A DNA stretch of 5,001 nucleotides from a bacterium HR41 (GTDB lineage Bacteria > Actinomycetota > Thermoleophilia > Solirubrobacterales > Thermoleophilaceae), in NCBI GenBank assembly GCA_002898855.1, contig BEIR01000118.1, positions 1 to 5,001 on the forward strand. The letters run 5' to 3'. Below, piece after piece: positions 1-5,001 of the stretch (its first letter is position 1; the number at the start of each line of letters is the position of its first letter). The position numbers and the translations under genes were made by a program. The notes beneath the pieces are model-generated. The model saw only the letters and a program-made list of their open reading frames with translations, was not told the origin of the DNA and ran no database searches.

Positions 1-1101
1 GGCCAACCGGAGCGGCAGGTCGCAGTAGGAGCGGCGCTCGCGGCGGTAGATCTGGATGTGCGCCGAGCAGTTCATTGGCTTGAGCCCCATCGCCCGCCCC
101 TCGACCTCGGTGAAGTACATGTTCTCGCGGAACTTGTCCCAGTGGCCGGAGCGCTTCCACAGCTCGACGTCGTAGAGGATCGGGGTGCGCACCTCGAGGT
201 AGCCGCGGCGCTGGTTCTCCTCGCGCCAGAGACGGGTCAGCTCGTTCCAGAGCGCGGTGCCGCGCGGTAGCCAGAAAGGCGATCCGGGCGACAGCTCCGA
301 GAGCATGAATAAACCCAGCTCGCGTCCGAGCCGGCGGTGGTCGCGCGCCTTCGCGAGTTCGATCAGTTCGAGGTGGCGGTCGAGGTCGCGCTTGCGGAAG
401 AAGGCAGTGCCGTAGATGCGTGTGAGCTGTTGGCGGCCCGCGTCGCCGCGCCAGTAGGCACCGGCGACGGCGGTCAGCTTGAACGCACCGATGCGCCCCG
501 TCGACGGCCCGTGCGGTCCGCGGCAGAGGTCGAGGAACGGGCCGTTGCGATAGAGCGACACCGTTTCGACCCCCTGGTCGCGCACCAGATCGTCGATCAG
601 CTCGACCTTGTACGGCTGCCCTTCGCGCTCGAACAGTGCCCGGGCTTCCGCGGCTGGCAGCTCGATGCGCTCGAACTTCTCATCGGCCTCGATGTGCGCG
701 CGCATCCGCTCCTCGATCGCCGGCAGATCCTCGACCGACACCGAGACACCGGCCGGAAACTCGAAGTCGTAGTAGAAGCCGTCGTCGATCGGAGGCCCGA
801 TCGCGACCTTCGTCCCGGGCCACAGCTCGAGCACCGCTTCGGCGAGAACGTGAGCGGCGTCGTGGCGGATCAGCCACAACGGCCCGATGCCGTCCTCGCG
901 GCTGCGCTCGGTGAGGATTTCGATGCGGTCGCCATCCGCGAGCGGTTGGGCTAGGTCCTGCACGAACCGCCGGCCCGCGCGTTCGACACGGACAGCAAGT
1001 GCAGCGCGCGCAAGGCCGGCCCCGATCGCTCGCGCTGCGTCGGCGCCAGTCGCGCCGTCGGCGAGCTCGAGCGCCGCGCCGTCGGGCAGGTAGACCGTCA
1101 T
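1..1101 (-). CDS. thrS: Threonyl-tRNA synthetase, N-terminal 367 residues (partial, runs off left edge)
   Basis: Class II aminoacyl-tRNA synthetase that charges tRNA-Thr with threonine and edits mischarged Ser-tRNA-Thr in the cytoplasm. The frame is open from the ATG at 1101-1099 to base 1. Residues 1 to about 65 form a TGS domain (start MTVYLPDGAAL). Residues about 75-230 are the editing domain: H80 and H84 (RHDAAH) with C193 and H197 (CRGPH) match the four-ligand HxxxH...CxxxH editing site of bacterial ThrRS. The catalytic core begins near residue 240. The motif 1 region GYLEVRTPILYDVELW lies at about 300-315, and zinc ligand C345 sits in LKPMNCSAHIQIY. The window ends just before motif 2, so motifs 2 and 3 and the anticodon-binding domain are missing; ThrRS is usually about 640 residues. 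The ATG is preceded directly by GAGGG with no normal spacing. It lies 13 bp after the stop of the MBL-hydrolase gene, so co-transcription is likely. Identification is secure. Confidence 0.97.
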   Translation of the reverse strand, partial: MTVYLPDGAALELADGATGADAARAIGAGLARAALAVRVERAGRRFVQDLAQPLADGDRIEILTERSREDGIGPLWLIRHDAAHVLAEAVLELWPGTKVAIGPPIDDGFYYDFEFPAGVSVSVEDLPAIEERMRAHIEADEKFERIELPAAEARALFEREGQPYKVELIDDLVRDQGVETVSLYRNGPFLDLCRGPHGPSTGRIGAFKLTAVAGAYWRGDAGRQQLTRIYGTAFFRKRDLDRHLELIELAKARDHRRLGRELGLFMLSELSPGSPFWLPRGTALWNELTRLWREENQRRGYLEVRTPILYDVELWKRSGHWDKFRENMYFTEVEGRAMGLKPMNCSAHIQIYRRERRSYCDLPLRLA

Positions 1102-1114
1102 CCCTCGTTAACCG

Positions 1115-1855
1115 TCACGCCTCGATTTCCACGATGCTGCCCGGGACGATCTCGTCACGCCGCTCCTGACCGAGCCGCACCCACGCCTTGTAGCCGCCGT
1201 CGTAGTCGCGAGCGAGAACGACGAGCTCGGCTTCCTCGCCGGCTACGCGGCAGCGCCGTCCGTCGGGCCGATCCTTCCCTAGCCACACGCGCACGAACGG
1301 GTTGTGTTCGCGCTCCTCGGCGACGGTCGTGGGGTCGCTGTGGCCAGGGTAGAGACGAGTGTCTGGAGGAAGGGCGAGCAACACCTCGAGGATCGAGCGG
1401 CGCAGGTCGTCGTAGCCGCTCGCGCCCGGCGCGCGCACCCCGCCCACCGAGCCGCGAAACAGCGTGTCGCCGCAGAACGCCGCCCCGTCGACGACGAACG
1501 CGAGCATGCCGTCGGTGTGGCCAGGAGTGTGGAGCGCGCTGAAGGCGATGCCGGCAACCTCGTGGCGGCCGGGCTTCAGCGCCTCGACGCCGCCGATCCG
1601 CGCCGCTTCTAGCGGGTGGGCGAGCGCGCGCTCGAAACCGAGCGCGGCGCGCAGATCGTCGAGCGCCGCAACGTGATCGTGGTGGTGGTGCGTGAGAAGC
1701 GCCGCGACCACGTCGAGCCGGTGGCGTTCGCGCGCCCGCACGAGCGGTTCGACAGGACCGCCAGCGTCGATCAGGAGCGCCGGCCCGTCGGCCGCGGGGG
1801 CGACGAGGTAGGTGCACGACAACCAGTCGGGATGGAGTGAGCGCTCGACGATCAC
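1115..1855 (-). CDS. Glyoxalase II-like MBL-fold metallohydrolase with C-terminal extension
   Basis: Probable cytoplasmic metal-dependent hydrolase of about 246 residues. Numbering from GTG 1855, the full binuclear metal site is visible: THHHHDH at 55-61 (ligands H56, H58, D60, H61), H113 in HTPGHTDG, D130 in FCGDTLF and H172 in YPGHSDPTT. HNPFVR at 184-189 resembles the NPF segment that follows the last histidine in glyoxalase II-like enzymes. About 55 residues after it look like a small beta-rich domain, not the helical glutathione-binding domain of true glyoxalase II, so the substrate (thioester, lactone or other) cannot be named. The frame stays open upstream to a GTG at 1903. I prefer GTG 1855 because the conserved first strand (VIVERSLHPDWLS) starts there and the longer forms would overlap the divergent gene. 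No clear Shine-Dalgarno is seen at any candidate start. It lies 13 bp upstream of thrS on the same strand, which suggests an operon but not a shared function. Confidence 0.9.
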   Translation of the reverse strand: MIVERSLHPDWLSCTYLVAPAADGPALLIDAGGPVEPLVRARERHRLDVVAALLTHHHHDHVAALDDLRAALGFERALAHPLEAARIGGVEALKPGRHEVAGIAFSALHTPGHTDGMLAFVVDGAAFCGDTLFRGSVGGVRAPGASGYDDLRRSILEVLLALPPDTRLYPGHSDPTTVAEEREHNPFVRVWLGKDRPDGRRCRVAGEEAELVVLARDYDGGYKAWVRLGQERRDEIVPGSIVEIEA

Positions 1856-1863
1856 AGGAGCCG

Positions 1864-1870
1864 TAGTATC
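1864..1870. promoter_or_regulatory. Candidate divergent -10 island between the MBL and PLP-enzyme genes
   Basis: The roughly 22-bp gap between the two divergent starts holds one AT-rich island in very GC-rich surroundings. On the plus strand TAGTAT (1864-1869) fits the relaxed actinobacterial TANNNT -10 pattern. A start site about 7 nt downstream would fall at about 1876, next to GTG 1878. On the minus strand GATACT (1870-1865) is a weaker 4/6 match and would place a start site near 1858, next to GTG 1855. The -35 elements are poor: TCGACG at 1845-1850 on plus and TCGACC at 1891-1886 on minus, with spacers of 13 and 15 bp. Both messages could be leaderless or nearly so. This is inferred from pattern only. 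Confidence 0.35.
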
Positions 1871-1877
1871 ACCGCTC

Positions 1878-2993
1878 GTGCCGCCGGTCGACACGTGGAG
1901 CACCGGTGTTGCCGCGTTGCGCGCACGCTTCCCGGTGTTCGCGCGCGGCGTCGCCTATCTCAACACGGGCACGAACGGTCCGGTTCCCGCTTCCGCCGAG
2001 CTCGCCGCGCGCGAGGCGCTCCACGCCGCCACGGTGGCGGGGCGCTCGGGCGCCGCCTACTTCGAGCGCTGGGTGAGCGCACCGGCAGCGCGCCTGCGCG
2101 CACGGGCAGCCGAGTGGCTCGGTGCAGCTCCCGACGAGGTCGCGCTGACGCGTTCGACGACCGACGGCATCAACATCGCTCTCGCCGCCCTGCCGCTGCG
2201 CGCCGGCGACGAGGTCGTGACCTCCGACGAGGAGCACCCCGGCCTGCTCGCCCCCCTTGCGCGCCTTGCCGCCACACGCGGGGTGAGAGTTCGCACCGCG
2301 CCCCTGCGCGAGCTCGCGAACGCAGTTGGACCACGCACCCGTCTCGTCGCTTGCTCGCACGTGTCCTGGGTGAGCGGTGCGGTCGCCCCGGTCGCCGACC
2401 TGGCGGCGACCGGCGTGCCGCTGCTCTACGACGGCGCCCAGGCGCTCGGCGCGATCGCGGTGGACGTGCGGGCGCTTGCCTGCGACTTCTACGCTGCGCC
2501 GGCACAGAAGTGGCTGTGCGGCCCGAACGGGCTCGGTTTCCTGTACGTGCGCGGCGAGCTAGTCCGCGAACTCGAGCCGCCGTGGCCGAGCTACGAGTCG
2601 CTCGCCGACACCGTGGAGCCTTTAGCGCGCCGCTGGCACCGCGATGCGCGCCGTTTCGACACCGTTGACCCGGCCCCCCCTCTGCTCGCCTGGGCGCTGG
2701 CAGCACTCGACGAGCTCGAGAGGGTGGGTCCCGCGAAGATCGCGCAGGCGGCGTGCGATGCCGCCGACGCTTTCGCTGCTGGGGCGCGAGAACGCGGTCT
2801 GCGCGTGGCACCCCGTGGTCGCTCAACGCTCGTCAGCGTGGCGAGCGAACGCACCGCGGCAGCGGTCGCGGAGCTCGCCGCGCGCGGCGTCGTCGTGCGC
2901 GAGATTCCCGGTCGTGGGCTTGTGCGGGTGTCGGTCGGCGCGTGGAACGACGGCGACGACCGCGAGCGCTGCCTGCGCGCTCTGGTCGGGTGA
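1878..2993 (+). CDS. Class V aminotransferase / cysteine-desulfurase-like PLP enzyme
   Basis: Fold-type I pyridoxal-phosphate enzyme of 371 residues, presumably cytoplasmic. Numbering from GTG 1878: LNTGTNGPVP at about 28-37 is the N-terminal substrate loop; TRSTTDGIN at 91-99 is the phosphate-binding segment; H120 (EEHPG) is the ring-stacking position; SHVSWVSG at 160-167 is a conserved class V segment; D185 (YDGAQALG) should bind the pyridine nitrogen; K211 (AQKWLCGPNG) is the Schiff-base lysine. The layout follows SufS/CsdA closely, but the C-terminal part (VVREIPGRGLVRVSVGAWN) lacks the loop with the catalytic cysteine, so a standard cysteine desulfurase is unlikely. Isopenicillin-N-epimerase-like, EgtE-like or other lyase/transaminase roles remain possible, and the neighbours do not decide between them. 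The frame is open back to 1812, but those codons lie inside the MBL gene. AGGAG at 1856-1860 is 17 nt from the GTG, too far for a normal ribosome site. TTG 1917 is a less likely later start. It ends 22 bp from convergent DUF47. Confidence 0.9.
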   Translation: MPPVDTWSTGVAALRARFPVFARGVAYLNTGTNGPVPASAELAAREALHAATVAGRSGAAYFERWVSAPAARLRARAAEWLGAAPDEVALTRSTTDGINIALAALPLRAGDEVVTSDEEHPGLLAPLARLAATRGVRVRTAPLRELANAVGPRTRLVACSHVSWVSGAVAPVADLAATGVPLLYDGAQALGAIAVDVRALACDFYAAPAQKWLCGPNGLGFLYVRGELVRELEPPWPSYESLADTVEPLARRWHRDARRFDTVDPAPPLLAWALAALDELERVGPAKIAQAACDAADAFAAGARERGLRVAPRGRSTLVSVASERTAAAVAELAARGVVVREIPGRGLVRVSVGAWNDGDDRERCLRALVG

Positions 2994-3007
2994 CGCGCCG
3001 CCGCGCG

Positions 3008-3027
3008 ACAGCGGTTCAGCGCTGTTT
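3008..3027 (+). terminator. Hairpin at the convergent PLP-enzyme/DUF47 junction
   Basis: A perfect 6-bp stem, ACAGCG (3008-3013) with CGCTGT (3020-3025), encloses the 6-nt loop GTTCAG and is followed by a short T run (TGTTT, ending at 3027). It begins 14 nt after the stop of the plus-strand PLP gene, a reasonable place for an intrinsic terminator, although stem and T tract are both short. The DUF47 stop codon (3018-3016 on minus) lies in the loop. On the minus strand no T tract follows, so it is a better candidate for the plus-strand transcript than a true bidirectional terminator. Confidence 0.45.
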
Positions 3028-3645
3028 AAGGGCGATGCCATCGAGGATGTTCGCGACCCGCTCGGTGGCGTCGATCGCCGCCTCGAGGCGCTCGTAAAGG
3101 TCCTTCCAGCGGATCACCACCATCGGGTCGATACCGCCTTCGAACAAAGCCGCGAGCGCCTCGCGCACGATCCGGTCGCCGTCGTTTTCGAGCCGGTTGA
3201 TCTCGACCGTCTCGTGCGAGTAGTCGTCGCCGCTACGCAGTTTCGGCAGCGCACGCTCGATCACGTCGCACGCTTGGCGCAAGATCGTCGCCAGCTGCTG
3301 CGCCTGCTCCATTGGCGCTTCGATCTTGTAGAGACCGAGGAAATCGGCGACCTCTTCGACATAGTCGACGACGTCGTCGAGAGCCGCGGCGAGAGCGTGG
3401 GCGTCGTGGCGGTCGACCGCGCCCGGGGGCGACTGCGCCACGTGCCGGTAGATCGTGTGCGAGATGCGATCGCCCTCTTGCTCGCAGAGCAGGATCGCGC
3501 GGGCGAGCTCCTGCGCGTCCGGGAAGCTGCCGAGCAGCTCCTCGAGCAGCGACGCCGCGCGCTTGACGTTGGCGGCAGCCGATTCGAGCAGGTCGAACAG
3601 CTCGGTGTCGCGCGCGCTGTGGGCGGAGCGTTTGAAGATCGGCAT
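3016..3645 (-). CDS. DUF47 family (PhoU-like) putative phosphate transport regulator
   Basis: Cytoplasmic all-helical protein of 209 residues, the usual length for the DUF47 / PhoU_div family (Pkd-like regulators associated with Pit low-affinity phosphate permeases). Visible features are the N-terminal MPIFKR...TELFDLLESAAANV helix, the acidic metal-binding-type repeats EQEGDRISHTIY at 55-66 and EINRLENDGDRIV at 148-160, the central LDDVVDYVEEVADFLGLY at 89-106, and the C-terminal KDLYERLEAAIDATERVANIL at 181-201. The duplicated E-x-E/D-x-D-R-I pattern in the two halves is characteristic of PhoU-like three-helix bundles. The ATG at 3645-3643 is the first plausible start: the frame stays open to 3822 but that stretch has no family similarity and would overlap the divergent acylase gene. 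No good Shine-Dalgarno precedes it. A pit permease gene usually sits next to this family but is absent here: downstream is a convergent gene and upstream a divergent one. Family assignment is firm; the exact role is inferred. Confidence 0.93.
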   Translation of the reverse strand: MPIFKRSAHSARDTELFDLLESAAANVKRAASLLEELLGSFPDAQELARAILLCEQEGDRISHTIYRHVAQSPPGAVDRHDAHALAAALDDVVDYVEEVADFLGLYKIEAPMEQAQQLATILRQACDVIERALPKLRSGDDYSHETVEINRLENDGDRIVREALAALFEGGIDPMVVIRWKDLYERLEAAIDATERVANILDGIALKQR

Positions 3646-3769
3646 CGGTGGGAGGTTTCGCTCTCGCGTCGCGACGCTATCAGAGGCCGCAGTCGCCGTT
3701 CGCCACCTCTCTTCCCCCGCGCCTCGTCTGTGGTTATAGTCACCGCGCGGCCTGGGGCCGCGGGCAGGG
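3646..3769. other. Intergenic region between divergent DUF47 and penicillin acylase genes
   Basis: This 124-bp region is the largest gene-free stretch in the window and must carry the start signals of both flanking genes. The right half holds the TATAGT -10 candidate for the acylase. The left half contains TAGCGT on the minus strand (3679-3674), which fits a TANNNT -10 for DUF47 only loosely and has no recognisable -35 partner. I see no inverted repeat resembling a Pho box or other operator, and no RNA gene. Confidence 0.5.
3735..3740 (+). promoter_or_regulatory. Candidate -10 element for the penicillin acylase gene
   Basis: TATAGT matches the -10 consensus at 5 of 6 positions and stands out in very GC-rich DNA. 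A start site about 7 nt downstream (near 3747) would leave a leader of about 23 nt before GTG 3770. The expected -35 position around 3711-3717 (CTTCCCC) does not resemble TTGACA, so the promoter may need an activator or an alternative sigma factor, or the match may be chance. Confidence 0.4.
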
Positions 3770-5001
3770 GTGAGAGGCAAGCGTCGCACACGCACGCGCG
3801 TGCGGGTCGCTTTGGCTTGCACGCTGGTGGCAGCGCTGGTAGCGGGAAGCGCGCCGGCGCCGGCTGCCGATCCCGCGCCCTACCGCGCCAACGACGGCGG
3901 CGGCTTTCGCAACGTCTTGCCGCCCGGCCAGAACGGGGTGGCTCCCGCCCCCGCTCTCGCTCAGTTCCTGCTGGCCTGCCCACCGAGCGGTCCGCTAGGT
4001 TGCGAGGGAGCGCCGCGCCCGCCCCACTACGACGACCAGCTGGCAATGTACGGCGATCTGGTCTACGCCGTCCCGGGCCTCGCGGCAGGTCAGCTCGATC
4101 GCTTCTTCAAGGACGCGAGTTTCGGGGTGCGCCCAGGGGACGTCGAGCGCGTGTACAACCCCCGGCCGGACGTCACCGTCGTGCGCGATCGGCGCTTCGG
4201 GGTGCCGCGCGTCTACGCGCGCACGCGCGCCGCGGCGATGTTCGGGCTCGGCTATGTGGCCGCCGAGGACCGTCTCTTCGTGATGGACGTCCTGCGTCAC
4301 GCGGGACGCGCACAGCTCAGCTCGTTCGTCGGGGGTTCGCCCGGCAACCGCGAGCTCGATCGCGAGCAGTGGCGTCACGCCCCGTACACCGAGGCGGATC
4401 TAGAGCGGCAGTTCGAGCTCGGCGACGACCTCTACGGCGACGCCGGCCGCCGCCTACAGGACGACGCTCGCGCCTACGTGGCGGGTATCAACGCCTATAT
4501 CGAGGAGGCGCGGCTCGACCCGCTGCGCAGGCTGCCGGCCGAGTACGGGGCGATCGGACGCCCGCTCGGTCCGGAACCGTGGCGCGTCACCGATCTGATC
4601 GCCACCGCAAGCTTGATCGGTGGGATCTTCGGCAAGGGCGGGGGCGGCGAGCTGCGCTCGGCGCTGCTGCTCCAAGAGGCCGAGCGGCGCTTCGGCAAGC
4701 GCCGCGGGCGCGCGGTGTGGCGCGATCTGCGCAGCGCGGACGACCCGGAAGCGCCCGTCACGGTGGCGCGGCGGCGCTTCCCCTATCAGACCGAGCCGCG
4801 CGGGCTCGCGCCCGGCAGCGTGGCGATGCCGGATCCCGGTTCGGTGCGTTTCGTCGACGTGGTGGCGGAGGAGAGTGGCGCTGGCGGCGGCCAGCCAGCT
4901 CCCGAGTTGCCCGGCGTTCCATCGCTGCCGCCGCTGGCCGGCAGTGCTTCCGGGACCACTGAGCTTGGGAGCGAACTGCTCGACCTCCTGCGCCGCCAGC
5001 G
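3770..5001 (+). CDS. Secreted penicillin amidase family (S45) precursor, N-terminal part (runs off right edge)
   Basis: Precursor of an Ntn-hydrolase that cleaves amide bonds of acylated compounds (beta-lactams, N-acyl-homoserine lactones or other acyl amides; substrate not deducible). The first 410 residues are present. Residues 1-33 look like a signal peptide: arginine/lysine-rich n-region (RGKRRTRTRVR), hydrophobic VALACTLVAALVAG, and AxA-type cleavage sites near 30-33, so export is expected. Residues 34-130 form an N-terminal segment with NVLPPGQNG and DDQLAMYGDLVYAVPGL and two cysteines (C70, C78) that could pair. The S45 alpha-chain signature follows: DVTVVRDRRFGVPRVYA (134-150), MFGLGYVAAEDRLFVMDVLRH (157-177) and the GRAQLSSFVG segment. 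From about residue 345 a Gly/Pro/Ala-rich stretch probably belongs to the linker removed during maturation. The catalytic serine opening the beta chain (usually SNAW-like) is beyond the edge. GTG 3770 is the first start after the in-frame TAG at 3737-3739 and keeps the basic n-region; GTG 3800 would remove it. Confidence 0.93.
   Translation, partial: MRGKRRTRTRVRVALACTLVAALVAGSAPAPAADPAPYRANDGGGFRNVLPPGQNGVAPAPALAQFLLACPPSGPLGCEGAPRPPHYDDQLAMYGDLVYAVPGLAAGQLDRFFKDASFGVRPGDVERVYNPRPDVTVVRDRRFGVPRVYARTRAAAMFGLGYVAAEDRLFVMDVLRHAGRAQLSSFVGGSPGNRELDREQWRHAPYTEADLERQFELGDDLYGDAGRRLQDDARAYVAGINAYIEEARLDPLRRLPAEYGAIGRPLGPEPWRVTDLIATASLIGGIFGKGGGGELRSALLLQEAERRFGKRRGRAVWRDLRSADDPEAPVTVARRRFPYQTEPRGLAPGSVAMPDPGSVRFVDVVAEESGAGGGQPAPELPGVPSLPPLAGSASGTTELGSELLDLLRRQ
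3791..3804. repeat. Perfect 14-bp palindrome in the acylase signal-peptide coding region
   Basis: CGCACGCGCGTGCG is fully self-complementary and sits within a 20-bp alternating pyrimidine-purine run (3785-3804), 16 to 35 nt into the acylase reading frame. It encodes part of the arginine-rich n-region, so biased codons could explain it. Such runs can adopt Z-DNA or a cruciform, but no function is shown here. Confidence 0.4.

Noticed and set aside
337..954. 205-codon plus-strand open frame opposite thrS
   Set aside because: The minus-strand translation is unmistakable ThrRS over the whole interval. The plus frame is its antisense shadow.
1856..1903. Longer MBL hydrolase starting at GTG 1903 or GTG 1894
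   Set aside because: The added residues (MLHVSTGGTSGDTTAP) look non-homologous and would overlap the PLP gene start. The conserved core begins at GTG 1855, though the longer form cannot be excluded from sequence alone.
3646..3822. N-terminal extension of the DUF47 frame up to 3822
   Set aside because: The extra residues are arginine-rich without DUF47 similarity and overlap the acylase start. The family N-terminus MPIFKR fits the ATG at 3645.
3800..3829. Lipoprotein signal (Cys17) in the acylase precursor
   Set aside because: The residues before Cys17 (VALA) do not make a proper lipobox with a leucine at -3, and the hydrophobic stretch continues past the cysteine. A standard AxA-type signal peptide fits better.
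2644..4962. Very long plus-strand open frame (772 codons) crossing the PLP gene, DUF47 and the acylase
   Set aside because: It is a high-GC shadow frame. It is antisense to the clear DUF47 gene and out of frame with the PLP and acylase genes, and its translation is arginine/alanine/serine-rich with no family pattern.
1..5001. CRISPR array, tRNA/rRNA gene, insertion sequence or prophage
   Set aside because: No spaced direct repeats, cloverleaf-like segments, terminal inverted repeats or transposase/phage proteins were seen. Nearly all of the window is covered by five conventional genes.

Overview
The window is GC-rich chromosomal DNA (by eye about 70% G+C). It has tightly packed genes, GTG starts, weak Shine-Dalgarno sequences and strong G/C preference at third codon positions. 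That profile fits an actinobacterium. The secreted penicillin-acylase-family protein and the general look of the proteins make a Thermoleophilia-type lineage plausible, but this is inference and no marker here fixes the taxon.

Left to right there are five real genes. (1) thrS, minus strand, runs off the left edge; the first 367 residues of threonyl-tRNA synthetase are present (TGS domain, editing domain, start of the catalytic core). (2) Directly upstream of thrS and 13 bp away on the same strand is a glyoxalase II-like metallo-beta-lactamase-fold hydrolase, so the two probably share a transcript. (3) Divergent from the hydrolase is a fold-type I PLP enzyme of the class V aminotransferase / cysteine-desulfurase-like superfamily. 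The two starts are separated by only about 22 bp, with a small AT-rich island between them that may serve as back-to-back -10 elements. (4) Convergent with the PLP enzyme is a DUF47 / PhoU-like protein of 209 residues. A hairpin lies at this junction, overlapping the DUF47 stop codon. (5) Divergent from DUF47, after a 124-bp intergenic region with a TATAGT -10 candidate, a secreted penicillin-amidase-family (S45, Ntn-hydrolase) precursor starts and runs off the right edge before its catalytic serine.

The genes do not form one recognisable pathway. They cover translation (thrS), small-molecule hydrolysis (MBL enzyme), PLP chemistry of unknown substrate, probable phosphate-transport control (DUF47) and extracytoplasmic amide hydrolysis (penicillin acylase family). 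I see no RNA gene, CRISPR array, insertion sequence or prophage signal, and no convincing new multi-gene system. The points most worth a second look are the possibly leaderless divergent promoter, the C-terminal extension of the MBL enzyme, the PLP enzyme lacking the desulfurase cysteine, the DUF47 gene without an adjacent Pit transporter, and the long N-terminal segment of the penicillin acylase.
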